Under the pieces are notes generated by a model. It ran no database searches. It had not been told where the DNA came from and saw only the letters and a program-made list of their open reading frames with translations. DNA of 64,000 bases from Tyto alba (taxonomy: Eukaryota; Chordata; Aves; Strigiformes; Tytonidae): contig NW_024881296.1 in the NCBI RefSeq assembly GCF_018691265.1, forward strand, positions 10,571,427 to 10,635,426, given 5' to 3'. Shown here piece after piece: positions 1 to 12,857 of this stretch. Each line of letters starts with the position of its first letter. Positions within the stretch are counted from its first letter, which is position 1. The translations under genes were made by a program, and so were the position numbers.

Positions 1-603
1 CTAGTTAAAAGCAACTCAGAGGATTCTGCTTCATACTAATTTCAGCTCTCACTACAAATTTTCTACAACCAAGAGCTTTATCTTGATTTTTTTTCTGAAA
101 GGTTAAAGCTGGGAGTTTAAAAGTATTCCTGGTCCATGCACAAAAGTATAAGAGGAATCAAGGGCTCAACCAAAAACCCCCATCATATCCAGCAACGTGT
201 AATGTGTCAGGTATGTTATTTTTAGGTCACGAGCAATTAAGAAGAAAACTTGAGGGTAAACTCACCCTTAACACTGAACCCAACCTGCTCAAATTATGGA
301 GTTTTCCTTAATATTTTATCCTCTATCTTTCTTATCTACCTTTACTGCCTCCAGAAATTCATGTTTATAACCGCTGAACCATTGCCTCCTTCAGGAGCTT
401 GAGACAAGCTTGTTTGAAACAGGTTAGAATGCAGCTACTCACTTCATCAGAGTTAAGAGGTCGCATTACTCCAACGCTCTTCTTTGCACTGACATCCTGC
501 CAGAAAGTACTTTGATTTAAATATTGTATTACTGATCTACGGTATTAGGCTCTCTACAGGCTGAAACCTTCCTATCTTGCATAGCTTCTAAACCTGTGCT
601 TCA

Positions 604-604
<1 letters not shown>

Positions 605-632
<28 letters not shown>
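605..632. repeat. poly(T) tract, 28 T
   Basis: An uninterrupted run of 28 T residues on the plus strand. No SINE or LINE body is recognisable next to it, so it is called a simple repeat rather than a retroposon tail. Confidence 0.9.
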
Positions 633-635
<3 letters not shown>

Positions 636-784
636 TAGTATTAGTACTGGACGAATTGAAAGAAGTTTCTAATCTTTTAAAGCCAGACAAGGAGTTTGTG
701 AGGAGAGTCACTGAAGATTTCATTAGCCGAGATATCAGTTTTTATCTGTTATATCCAAGATATGAACTAGAATTCAAGAAGACT

Positions 785-850
785 GGAGGCAGGTAGGGGG
801 CTGGGGGTGGGGAGCAGGGAGGCACTGGAAGGGGGGGTGGGGGGGGTGAA
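785..850 (+). repeat. G-rich purine tract
   Basis: Dense G runs (GGGGG, GGGGG, GGGG, then two runs of 7-8 G) fall within about 65 bases in AT-rich surroundings. The plus strand has quadruplex-forming potential; the minus strand is a CT-rich polypyrimidine tract. Function unknown. Confidence 0.6.
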
Positions 851-3800
851 GTATTGGTGAATCCAGCCCTGGTATTTTTCTTTGAGATACATTCACTAAC
901 ACTTACGTCCATGATAAATACCAGTGCTTCCCCAAAATCACGTACACATACAATAAATGCAATTACTACGGCTATCACCCAACAAGAACAAAATAATGAA
1001 GGAAACCATGCTCCAAGTTGATTTGTTTTTTAAGACTAAATGTCAGCCAGGTAATACAGTGAAGTAAGACACTATCAACTTCATACTGCCCTGTATTTAC
1101 CAGTAGCAAAGATTTGATTCCACAACTGTGTCAGCATTTATTATTTTAACACAGGAAAGGTAAAATAAAGAGGAGGAAGAAAAGCTGCAAGAAATGTAAA
1201 AACTAAGTCATCCTACAGTAGCTCTGGTAATGCGGCAATGCCATTTTCTGGGGAACATGAATACACAGAACTCTGATTGAATACTGACAGGTAACTGGGC
1301 AAAGGATTTTTAGAATATTGTTATGATTAAAACTTCTAAATTTTGTTGCAATTTCAGCTTCAGGAACTTGTGGTTTTAAAGCCAACCACAGACAAATGTC
1401 TGCCTGGTGAGCACATGTGAATTGTCCCAAGCAGAGTGAGATGTCCTACTCAGAAGTGTCTGGGTAGTCATCAGTACTGGCAGCACATGCAACACTAGGG
1501 AAAAAAGGGGGAGTGGGAGGAGGGAAAAACCCACAAAATAAAACCAGATTTCTGCTTGCTGTCCATGAGGTTGATTTTCTTTCTCTCAACCTGGTTTTGG
1601 AGAATGCTACAGTCAGGGGGTGGAAGGAATAAATAAAAGACCTTGGATACAAGGAGAATAGCTTTTTGGAAAGGACTGAAAGCTAGTTCTCCTATGAATC
1701 TAAAAAATGTCCCTTTGCAAGAGTGAACCAGGTTGAAAAGTTTCTTGTTCCCCTTTTCAGTGTTCCTCAGCTTTTCAGCAGGAGATAAAGAGCCCCAAAC
1801 AGGCAAGTCAGTTCTGTTTGCACATGAACATTTTGTCCAGAAAGCAATAATAGCCTACATTTAACTTTATTCTTCTGTGCAGAAGGCAGCTGGTACACTC
1901 CCATTTGGCAGCGTTTCATTCAGGAGAAAACAGCAGACTTCTGCCCTTGGGAAACTAAAAACTAAATCAGAAGGGAAGCGGTGGCTTAAGCAAATGTCTT
2001 CGTTTGTGACCATCCCTCAGCCTCTTGGAAAGGAGGACAGTTAACAGAAGAATGGGGAAAGTTCAGCATTTAAATACAATAGCTCATTTCATTGCTTCCT
2101 CACTGGAGAATCGATACTACAAAAGACTATTCTGCAATGAGTAGTCTCCATTATATTTTTGTTGTTTGCATTACAACAGAACATAGAAATCTCATCCAAG
2201 ACCAGTGCCTGACTAAGCAACACAACTTCAAATGTTTGTAGACTAACTTGGTGAGCAACATATGGTGGGACCAGAACTGAGCACAGAGGGGAAGTGAGTT
2301 ACTGGAGGTCAAAAATTAACTGAGAATGGACCTCTTCCAATGTCTTTCAATCGCACTGCATGGCACCAATGCTCTCCTTTTTGCGGATCAATCCAGATTT
2401 GTTACCCTTAGGCAATCTTTTCTTTACAAACATTATACTTTTGTATATGAAAATGGTTTTGTATGAAAATTTCCAGTAGATTTTCCCAGAGTTTTGATAG
2501 AACAGAGATGGAGTTAGGATCTTTATTGCTTTGTAGCTTCAAGCAATGCATTACTTCCAGAGCACACAGCTCATTTTCTAGCTCACAATAAGGGAGAAGA
2601 CCGTTAGTATTCAATATACATGCATTACTGAACTTGTACCATACCTAAAAGAGGGCATTTGGATGAGATCTGGTCTAGAAAAAAAAATGAGGTCTGTACA
2701 TTGAAGTATCATAAAAATGCTCAAAATAATTTCTGCTTCCTTCTCTTAACAGTTAGAAAAACGCAATTACTTCTAAAAATCAATAGGTGGCATGTAATCT
2801 TGTATATGAGAAACACTAGATTAATCAACAGAGAAGTAGCATCTAAATTTTCCAGATTTTCTGGTAGATTCAGGTACTTGTATTCTTTCAGGCTCTCTAT
2901 TCAAGATGCTATCCCCAGCTACTACATTACAACTCTTGTATTGTCATGTTCCCGTTTGAAAAATCTAAAACGTTGTTGATGGTCTAGTGTTTATGAGTTT
3001 TTGTAGAGCAATATCCTATTTATAGAGCTGAAACACAGATGGTTCAAAGGAGAACTGCTCTTATCTCAATATCCTACAGGCCAGTCTTTCTATTAGGTAG
3101 TATGCAAATTCCCATACACACAAAATTTCAGCTGTATATCCCACTAATTTCCAATATACCCCTTGAGAGAACCACTGTCACTGTATTTTCATAAAGTTGT
3201 CCTAAAAATGTATAGATTTATTGCTTCAAGAGTTTTTAATTTACATTTTTCTCTGCTTAAATTTCCCTGAAAAAGCATAGGTCCTCCTGACTAAAACTTA
3301 GAGCAGTTCTGGGGACAGAGTGCAAAGGACCTATGCTAATGAGCAAATAAAACAAGTATTGAGCCCATTCAGCCTGTTAGCTGCAACCAAGTCTATGCCA
3401 CGCAAACATGCAACTAAGTGCCTTACCAGAATGATTAGCTTCACAGAAGAGCATTTTTCTCCTCCATGAGGCTAAATCTAGGGGATCCTCTCAACTTTTT
3501 TTTTTGCCTTTTCTTTAGTTAATAAGCAACATGCAACTACACATCTGACAGTTCCTCACAATTACATTTTTTTAATCCACTGACCGAATTTCAGACAAGT
3601 TGGACGGCGAGGCAGTTTTGAAACTCCTATTGCATTACACTAAGCATGTTCTCTCCTAGGGTATACCAAAAGGCATGAAAAGTATTTCAGGGAAAGGGAA
3701 GTTAAGGGGAGACAAGCCAAGGATATCGCAGTTCAGTACCACAGGAGGCATGAGTAGTAAATAGGACGTTTACGGTTACTGCGGTGGACTTGCACACCGA

Positions 3801-5184
3801 ACATATCCATAGAAAATCAGAGTTCGTGAGCTCTAATGTTCACGTGTAATACTAGACACCTTGAAACGACAATGGGTCACGTCAAAGTTTTTAATACATT
3901 CTCTCGCTCAGAGTCTAAGCCTGCCCAACAGTTAAAAAAATCTATTTGCACTATGAGTAGGTGGAAGCCAGGCAGTAATGAGTCACTGCTGCACATCCTG
4001 GACGGTAATACCCTTGCATTGATCCTGCAATATTTTGTATCCCCTTTTGTTCACAAACTTACTTGGAGAGTTACAAGATGCTTTCTTCTTTCCCTGAGAA
4101 CACCAGGTTTCTGCTTAGCTTACTTTTGCAGTTACTTTTTGTGGACTAACTAATGGTCCAACAGAATCCCCATTTAATCACTTTTATTTCAAATGTTAAA
4201 CTCAGGTGTGGGCTTTGCTCTGAAAGGAAGCCTGTTCACACAAGGTCTCATATGAGAAAATTCAGGTATGCAACTTAAATGCAATTCAAACCTGTAAGGG
4301 CTGAGAAGCACAGCAACGGCATGCTCTGATAGTTGTTTGTATACGTGCATTTGCAAGCCTATAAACAAAGATGACATTTGGAGTTCAAAACCTTGAGAGT
4401 TATATGGCTTCTTGGCTACCCTAGTACATGCATCAGTTGATATCTTGATGCAAGTTCTTCAGTTTGGAACTACTCTGACCCTTATTTCCAAGCTATTTTG
4501 TAAGAGAACAAAAGGAATTTTCATTTATTTCACTACATGTCTACTGATCTTTCCAAACTGACAGTAATGTTTATGACTATCATAGCTGTCAGCTGGACCA
4601 AAATAAATCACAGCAGCAGATGCTCAACAACTGTCAAAAGTACAGAACTTACAAGGTGCTGTAAAGTCAGAAGTACAAATAAAATCATAATTAGATAGGC
4701 AATATCAACATAAACATTGCTAAATACCTAAACATTTCAGTATCACTTTCTAGATATACTGAAAAATGTAGAGCACGCAGAATGAATGGAAAAACTACAG
4801 TTTACTCACTGTTATTGGCAGTGTGTGTCACTTAATTAAAAGATGAATTTTCAGTGAAATGCTGCAGAATGACCTGTACTACAGGAAATTTCACATCCAA
4901 ATACTGGAAACTTACTCCATCCCTCCCACTTCACACTGATGGCAACACGTGGCTGTCCCACATCTATGTTCCTGTGGCTTTGATTCATGCTCTGCTCAGT
5001 GATTCTCTCTCTGTCATTGCCCAAAGAATGTAAATATTTGTTCTGTCTGTATTCTGGTTTACAGGCTTGGCCCATTATTCAATATGAAGGCTGTAATTCA
5101 ATCATAGAAGGATCTGTTGCCATGCATAAACTGGGATTTTATGTTTTATGACAGGCTTTGCAGAGCAGCCGTCTTCCTACTTAC

Positions 5185-5261
5185 CTCCCCCTCTCCTTGC
5201 CCATGACTGAATTATAGTTCTGTCTCTAATTGAAGCCTAGTATTATTTTATTTCTCTTCTG
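5185..5261 (-). other. candidate spliced exon (minus strand)
   Basis: Minus-strand segment of 77 nt with strong splice-like borders. Upstream is a pyrimidine-rich acceptor ending TCTTCCTCTCAG; downstream is the donor GAG|GTAAGT, a full match at intron positions 1-6. All three frames contain stops, so as a coding exon it could only be 5' UTR plus a start: an ATG with G at -3 and G at +4 lies 20 nt before the donor and would encode MGKERG and two more bases. A non-coding RNA exon fits equally well. No homology is recognised; this is a splice-signal prediction only. Confidence 0.2.
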
Positions 5262-6989
5262 CTGAGAGGAAGACCAGAGCTATCATTCTGAATACACACC
5301 AAGCCACAGGAGCCTGGATGAGGTACTCTAATGACAGGTCCTCCTACACAGCACATTTGCAGTCTTTCTGCTAATTAATTTGATTTCCTTTGTCTAGACT
5401 AACATAATACAGCAAGTTACTCTCATCTAAAGGAGGATCGTTAGCATTTCAGTTCACTCCAAATGAGGAAGAAAGAAGAGTCAATAGACTGGAATCCGGG
5501 GGAGACTGACTTTGTCCTTGACTACACCATTGCTTATGTTTTCACTTGACCAAGACTTTGTCTCCAGGAGAACCTGAGACAGTACTATCATCAGAGGAGA
5601 GACTATAATCAAAATCAGATATCGTCGGTATGTGCATGGCAAGGCAGTGGCAGTAACACAGAAGGGTTCTGTCTACGGTGCACTTCAGTCAGCAGCTTTC
5701 TTCCTGGCAATCACTTGGCATTTACTGTTCACAGCTCCTGACATCCTCAGAGGGCTGAACAAACATGTAATTAAAAACACACACACGCTGGTTTCTTCAG
5801 AATTCCTTCACAGAATGAAAGGAGATTCTGTAGTGTACCACTGGACTAGTATATTGGAGGCAAAGCTAGTAATAGGAGTTAAAGAACCAACTCCTCGCTA
5901 TTTGGAAGGTGAGACCTTCATTTGGTAGTTTTGACAATGATTGAAACTACGGAGCTGAACAGTCCCAGACCTGAGATGTCAGTCAAATACAGGACTTGAG
6001 AAACAGAGTGATGCATGATAAACAGATGAAATGACTCGGATTTAAAAGTTCAGCCTTCTGGGTCGGGTGGGCAGATCCGGTTCCAATACCCGGAGAGAAA
6101 AGCGACAAGGAATCATACATCATACAGGTGCACTGTGAAGTGGAATGAGTCCAGCCATTTCTTAATAACAGCAGGAAAGTTCTTCCCCTACAACAGAAGA
6201 TGAAAAAGAAGGGAGGAAGGCTGCAGAGGCAACCACCAACCTCTTCTGCTCACAAACTCACAGAAAAGTGCCAGAGCTCCCCTTCTGCAGGCAATTTCAG
6301 GATCATTTCTAGACTTGTAACCTCGGTTGCATTTATCATTTTGCAGCATCAAAGAGGGGATGGATTCCAACTTTGGGACTTACTGGCTCAGGGATTTTTT
6401 TTTTTTGGCTGATAGTAACTGGGGACCCTCTTTGCATAAACACAAGCAGAAGATAAACAGCATCTAGAGGCTCTTTATTAACTTAATGTGACCTTGGTTT
6501 TTTTACAGTGTTTGGCTATAAGCCATTCATACTGTCTCTCCATAGTTAAGGTTTGAATATTTTTCCATTACTCATGCTTTCAAGCTCGGTAGAAGTAGAC
6601 AGTAAGTAAAAGGAAATCTAAAGATTCTTCTCTTTGGCTCTTTCAGAAGCTATTCTCAGAAAGGTCAGGGAGGTATCTTGGAAAGAGTTAGCCGACATCT
6701 AGCTATAAATTTCAGTGTGAGATGGCAAGCTCCATTTCTCTTCCTGGTCTATTCAAGGCCTCTTCCCCAGGCTGAATTTAGGCAGCACTTCCTTGCATCT
6801 GGAAGAGAGGGATGACACTTCTGGTAATCTTTGATGACCTCAAGTTACTACATAGAAGTACAAAGATACTGAGACTCTATTTCATGTCAGTGATTAATTT
6901 GATTGAGAGTAATGAATTGTCCAAGTGAAGTGGCCAAGACAGCTTCCCTTTTGACATGACTACCATGTTAAATACTAGCTAGCACTTCT

Positions 6990-7524
6990 GTATGCACTCT
7001 ACTCTGCCCCTGTCAGACCTCACCTGGAACACTGTGTTCAGTTTTGGTCCCCGCTATACAAAAAAGTAGTGGACAGGCTGGAGAGGGCCCAGGGGAGGCC
7101 ACAAATACAATCAAGGGATTGGAAAGCCTGCCATATGGCTGAGAGAACTGGGTTTGCTCAGCCTTGAGAAGAGAAGGCTTAGGGGAGACCTTATCACAAT
7201 GTCCCAGCATTTAAAGGTTGACTACAAAGAAGATGGAAGCTCCCTTTTTACAAGGAGTCACATGGAAAAGATGAGGAATAATGGGTACAAGTAACCCCTG
7301 GGGAGATTCCAATTGAACACAAGAGGGAAGTTTTTCACAATGAGAACAGTCAGCCACTGGAATGATCTCCCCAGGTAAGTGGTGGGTTCCCCAACATTGG
7401 ACATTTTAAGATTCATCTGGGTAGGGTGCTGGGCCATCTTGTCTAGACCGTTCTTTTGCCAAGAAATGTTGGACCAGATGATCCTTGAGGTCCCTTCCAA
7501 CCTGGTGTTCTATGATTCTATGAT
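6990..7524 (+). mobile_element. CR1 LINE fragment, 3' end
   Basis: The 3' part of a chicken-repeat-1 non-LTR retrotransposon in plus orientation. Recognisable blocks are the 'ctggagagggcccaggggag' region near 7080, the 'tcagccttgagaagagaagg' region near 7158, and the near-terminal 'gatgatccttgaggtccctt' type sequence near 7478-7496. The copy ends in the CR1 tail octamer (ATTCTATG) repeated about twice at 7509-7524. It is 5'-truncated, as nearly all CR1 copies are, and carries no intact reverse transcriptase. Short reading frames inside it (7013-7210 and 7258-7500 on the minus strand) are shadows of the repeat. Confidence 0.93.
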
Positions 7525-10500
7525 ACGGGACCAACAAATGCAATATTGATTGTGAAGAGGAGGAACGAGTGGTCAGAAAGCTTGCTCACTCAGGGTTTGG
7601 GGTTTGGGTTGTTTTTTGTTTTTCTCTTATTACGAAGTAGTCAGAGAACATGCTGTGCATTACAGTTTATACCATTTTACTAATCATACCACTTAGTGCT
7701 GTTTCAAGCATTTATATGTATCTTGCTGAAGCAGCAAGGGAGGTTGATCAGGTGAAGGCTCTGGCAAACTACTTGTAATGGCTCTCCTAGCACCAACACA
7801 GATTTATCTTGGTGCTAGAACTGCTGCCAGTCATTTAAACTTGTATATACCAGCCTATAAACCATTCAGTTGGGTCAGCAATCAAATGTCATCTGCACTA
7901 CTTGCTAAGGCCCACTATAGTTGATTAGACCAAATAGGAGCATCCCAAGGAAAATGCTCTGATCCATAGGTTTGCTCTGGTTCCTAGTGAGCGATCATAC
8001 ACACAACTGACTCATTTATGAATGATTTAGACCACAGACACAAACAACATTACGCACCCATGAACGTGGCTCTTTCAAGACTTTTTCCTATGTCTGGGCT
8101 AAACGGTAGACTTTTTAAAGAAGTTTGGTGTGATATGGGATTAAAAGGACTGGAATCTCAAATAAGGCTAGATGGAAAACATTTTTTGACACTATGAGAA
8201 CTAGACATATTTAAAGCCTCATCTCCAAACTGAAGGAAAAATTAAGTACTGACCACTGACCTAAGTTTTCACTTCAGATCAGCTAACTATTAGATTCTGA
8301 ATTCTCCCTTATTTTCCTTTTGAAGAAGGAGGTGAAGTGAACAAAATTGGGTTTAAGATACTTTCAATGTAAAACTATTAAATCCTCAAAAGCCAAGAAG
8401 CCATTTCACAGAGTTAACATGAAACACCTTTTTGTGTCAGTAAGGGGAAAGCCCTAAAACATACATAAATTGAACTAGGACCTTCAGGTGTTTTCGATCT
8501 AAAGATGCTGATATCTCTTTCTGCAAAAAAAGCAACTTTGAAAAAAGAGTTTTGATCAACACTTCTCCTGGAAACTTTCATTCCCACTGTGTGGAGAGAC
8601 CAAAAAAAAAAAAAAAAGTTTCAACTCTGAACCCCTGGGGACAGCTACCACAATTCATGTAGCATGATGGTCCTCAATGGGTCAAGGATAACCACAGCCC
8701 CATGGGATTTTTTTATGCTTGTATTTTGAAAGGAGGCTCAGTAAAGAATTTGGCTTAGCAAAACAAGACTACACTTTCTCTCTTCCCTTATTTAGTTTCA
8801 GAACAACAGCTTTGGCTTTGAGTGATTATTTCAGCTTCTGTAATTTTTCTCCAGCACAAAATTGTAGAGAAGCTCCATACAGATCAGACCAGTGATCTGG
8901 GCAGCATAAGAACATGGATGTCAGAGCTTCAAAGAGAAACAGAACAGCAATTAGGAAAAACGCTACCAAAAATGCACCTAGCAAAGACAAAGCTAAAAGT
9001 AGTTCACCTGTCTAAAAATCTGCTAACTTGGCAAAAAATATTTTCCTTAGAGGACCTTAAGAAGCTCCTAATTAGCACAAAGATTGAAGAATACTAATTG
9101 ACACTTGGCAAAACTCTGCTCATTAAAAACACAGGGCACATTCGTGGGGGTTTTTTACCTCCTTCTCTCCCCCAAAATCAAACTCTTATTTTACATTATG
9201 AATGACATAAAAGGCTACATCAGAGCAAGTTCACAGTTTCATATCTACGTATTTGTTATAAGGCTGAAGGGGAGGATTCTTAAACTTATCTAAAAAGAAA
9301 AAAAAAAATGAGTGAGAATTAAATCATTAAACTGTACAGTTTAAGCAAAATATGGAATGACACTGCAGACTTGAACAGGAAGGGAAGCAAGAGGCACATT
9401 TGAATTAATAGACGTAAGAAGGCAAGGTCCTGAGTGGATTTACAGCATAACTGTACAGAAGACATAAAGAGCTCATCTAGATATCATGATTTTAACAAGG
9501 TCCTCTCTGTGACTATACTCCACCCCTCTCCAAAAAAATATTACTTGTTTAAAGCTGCTTGCCAAATCCATGGCAAAGCATCTAACAGAAACCAGAGATG
9601 AGATTTAGAGACACTTTAGAAATAGGTGACAGGGACACAGATGTCACTTAAATCAACAGGAGCAACCCAGAAAACTCCTGTTCCCACACCTACAAAGCCT
9701 CCAGTTTCATTGTGGACTGCGACACTGCCTACGTGTCTACACACGGTGCTTCTGTAGGGTGCCCAGACGTGTGACCGGGCGGGTGGCAACGCTGCCTGCT
9801 GCTGCTCACACTGAGGGCAGACAAAGTTTGGGAGCCCCTCAGCAGCTCCCCGACTGTCCTCCTCTGTCACACGTGTTCCACATATACCCAGTCAACACCA
9901 CCCAGTGGAAGATGAACACCATTAACTACTACCAGTTATCCAGAAATCTAGCCAGTGGGCTATTTATCTTTCTTGTAACCAGCTTTGCAACAAGAGCTTC
10001 CTCATTTATGAATGTAAACTCAGTTTCAGTACCCACATGAATTGGAGATAATTCAACTCACATTCCCCACATGATGCAAAAACACCCCTCCAAAAACTGC
10101 AGAAAAGGCTAGTGAGAAAGCAGAAAGCACAGAGGCATCACCCATACTTTCTGTTAAAGCTGGGTTAGTAGATAGAGAATAAACATAAAATTCATAGATC
10201 TAAAGAGAATTATAATACCATATCCAACATTATTTTTCTGTGATTAGGCTTTGTGATGTGGAGGGTGAGGTCCTGATTTAAGCTCCTGAGTTTTATCATT
10301 CTCCCCAACACATTAAAGAAGGTAATTTGTTCTAGGTTTTTGAACCCAGATGAAAATAATCACAGACCAAAAGAATTAAAACCTGTGCCTTTTTCTCTCA
10401 ATTTTACGTCCTGATAAGAATACTGCAGGATGTGGGTTCAAATATATATTCCAGTTACATATACTCACTCTAAAATAGTGCAACTCTGCTTTCAGGTAAA

Positions 10501-10659
10501 GTAATGGCACAGAGAAAACCCTGTACCCAACCTTGAGAAATAACCAAAACAGCAATTAATGTCAGCTGGATATCTTTCTAATTGCAACCCATGCCCTTCT
10601 GAGATAGAGCTTAAATCAGCTCATGCTGTCACCCAGTCCAGGGTGCAGTTTGCTTCATT

Positions 10660-10845
10660 AAAAGGGTGAGCCATAGCCCCCCTGCTCCCGGCCCCCACGG
10701 GCACCACCTTCCCCCCCCCAGCACACAGGCGTGTGTGCACACACCGGCACGCACACTCCTCGGTCACTCTCTGCCAGTACTAACAGCCATGCAGCCACAC
10801 AGTCAGCAAGATGAGTTTGCTGATCCAGCCGAAAAGGTTTGTGTT

Positions 10846-10887
<42 letters not shown>

Positions 10888-11060
10888 TTGCCGGCCGACT
10901 TTCCAGCTGCCTGCGGGATCAGTGGTGCCGCCGGGGCCCCCGGCCAGCGCTGGGCTGCTCTGCCCTGCCGGTACCAGCCTACGGGCAGGCTGCCTGCCAC
11001 CAGCTGCGAAGCCACACCCTGAGACTCCTTCCAAACTGGGGCCTGGGAACGCCGTCACCC
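10660..11060. other. small GC-rich patch interrupted by poly(T)
   Basis: GC-rich sequence with several CpGs (for example 10885-11015) stands out from AT-rich flanks and is split by the 37-T run. Alternating purine-pyrimidine CA/TG and CpG bases occur near 10720-10755. It may be a weak or methylated CpG island or a GC-rich exon/intron border. No CCAAT or TATA element was noticed. Confidence 0.4.
10848..10884. repeat. poly(T) tract, 37 T
   Basis: The longest homopolymer in the window: 37 uninterrupted T on the plus strand, inside a locally GC-rich patch. Several apparent reading frames with poly-Phe or poly-Lys cross it on both strands and are artefacts of the run. Its exact length should be treated as uncertain. 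Confidence 0.9.
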
Positions 11061-11067
11061 AACTTAC

Positions 11068-11212
11068 CTGTTTCAGGGTGGAGGAGGCTAAGGTAGCTGG
11101 AAGGGTGTGGCTGATAAAGGTGGCGTTGACTGACAGAACACAAGCATGCTTGTGCTTCCCATATGAGACCCATGGTCCTTATATCTAAATGGCTTGGTGT
11201 TAGGGCTACAGT
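11068..11212 (-). other. candidate spliced exon with Kozak ATG (minus strand)
   Basis: Minus-strand segment of 145 nt with good splice borders. Upstream is a long pyrimidine tract (TTTCCTCTCCCCACTG) leading to GTACAG; downstream is the consensus donor CAG|GTAAGT. Inside, an ATG at 11173-11171 sits in a near-optimal context (GACCATGG) and opens a frame of 35 codons plus one base up to the donor, starting MGLIWEAQACLC. No signal peptide or domain is recognised. It could be a 5' exon of an unannotated minus-strand transcript or a lncRNA exon. The support is splice signals and start context only. Confidence 0.28.
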
Positions 11213-12473
11213 CTGTACCACAGTGGGGAGAGGAAATAAAGCAACAATAATAAAGTGTCATGAGTAGCACCATTCCAGATGCCCAAGGGCATCCAAGATG
11301 TTCGTATAGGCTGGCACTTCAGAGATAGACCCTCTGGGAGGTGCCTGCTCCTCCACAGTGGCCACTGGAAGCCAGGTGAGAGATGTGGGGCATTCAAACA
11401 AGCACCAGGCACGTCTGCTGAGGCAACCAACTCTCCGCCAGAACCTCATGCTGCTCTAAAGACACAAGGACTCGATTTTTTGCAAGTGTCTTAAACATTA
11501 CAGCTCTTATAACTAGATTTCCAAAAGAGGTATGTACCATTTATCTCAAGTCCTCAATGGATATGGGGTACTTACAAAGAGGATCTTTTATCTTGTCTTG
11601 AAAATGTGCTCTGCAACTGTGGTGCAAAACTAAATATTAAACATGGAAGCAGCATGAAAACGTACTCTCACTGCTGCATCTTACTGTCTGACTTTTGAGT
11701 GTCTTGCCTTGAAAGTGCAAAGGTTTCTTCCACCAAGGCCTTGGGGTTTTAAGTGATTAAACACAACCACTGGCTGGACTGCACAGGAATAAGCTACATG
11801 ATATGAAGCACTGATGACTTCTGCTTCACTCTTTCTCTATTAGTCATATGCCCTCCTCACCCTCTCTGTCCTAACACCTACCCTTGCTGGATTCTCCACA
11901 CCTGATTCAGAATCTAGCATAGAAGACTGGGGCAAGGTGACTCTTCTGCCTTTGAGTGAAGATGCTACGTACCCATGCAATTAGTGCATTGCAAAATTAA
12001 GCAAACCTGAATTTAAGGACAAACAAACCAGCAATGTGGTTTGATGAAAGAAGTCGGAGTAAATTGTTTTCCATTCTCTTTCCAGGCAACAGATGAGCCA
12101 AAAGTGACCATGAAAGAACCGAGCTGCTGGTTAATAACCTGAAAAAAAAAATATCTATCAGAAGGTATAACACAATGTAATGCAAATATTTGTCCAACCT
12201 CCCTTTCAGAACAGCACTGGAACTGTAATAAAAGTTGGTCACTTGTTCTGGCTATTGAATTCACATGGATTTTTGCCCTCATTAGGCAAAAGCATAAGTT
12301 GTGCATGCACATGACATGGTAAGAAATAGAATAATGATGCTAATACACGAATGAGAAAAACAGGAGGCAAGTTTTCAAGAGCATTCATTCAGCAGAAGGC
12401 TGAAGCAGCATCTGGCCAGTCAGGGTCTAAATTTTCAATGCCGAAGAGCACCAGCTTGTATCTCTGTCACCCA

Positions 12474-12540
12474 AAATGTATTAAGGTTTGCAGTTTAGAT
12501 CAGATCAAATAAATGTATTAAGTTTGCAGTTTAGATGAGA
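12474..12540 (+). repeat. imperfect tandem duplication, 37-bp period
   Basis: Two adjacent copies of a block reading 'aaatgtattaag(g)tttgcag' then 'tttagat' are spaced 37 bp apart and differ by about a one-base indel and a few substitutions. It is a small, recent-looking local duplication in AT-rich DNA. Confidence 0.75.
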
Positions 12541-12824
12541 TGGCATTTGAACAGGGAAAGCTGTCTGCCATCTTAAATGTATAGCTCTTATTTTTAATCA
12601 ATCACCTCAAGTAATATTTATTCTTCTTAAAGGAAGCCTTATGCTCTGTAATTCACTGACAGCTTTTTGTTAAGTCAGCTTCCATACACCCCCACCCCAC
12701 CACCCCAAATTTTATATAGTTTCTATGTGCATAGATGTCTCTCATAATGATCGCCGATCGCCACAGTAACTTATCTGTCCCAACACGTCCCACAATAGGG
12801 GACTAGAAACTCCTCAGCACCTGG

Positions 12825-12830
<6 letters not shown>

Positions 12831-12857
<27 letters not shown>
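12831..12857. repeat. poly(A) tract, 27 A
   Basis: Uninterrupted run of 27 A followed by an A-rich CCAAAACAAAAG stretch. No retroposon body is recognised upstream. Confidence 0.9.

Larger units (their letters stand above)
1..6985. other. AT-rich non-coding stretch
   Basis: No recognisable gene. The longest frames are about 60-106 codons with no familiar domain. Contents seen are a 28-T run, a G-rich tract near 785-850 and weak splice-like signals (listed separately). The frame at 5632-5928 (+, about 98 codons) ends near a GTGAGA donor-like site but shows no recognisable motif. I read this as intron or intergenic DNA. Confidence 0.6.

Noticed and set aside
6060..6115. tRNA-like B-box resemblance (GGTTCCAATACCC)
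   Set aside because: No A box at the right spacing and no cloverleaf can be drawn; not a tRNA or tRNA-SINE.
7013..7500. Two minus-strand frames of 65 and 80 residues
   Set aside because: They lie antisense inside the CR1 fragment and carry no CR1 ORF2 coding sense.
10780..11096. Frames with poly-Phe or poly-Lys near 10.85 kb
   Set aside because: They arise from the 37-T run, which lets frames on both strands run through.
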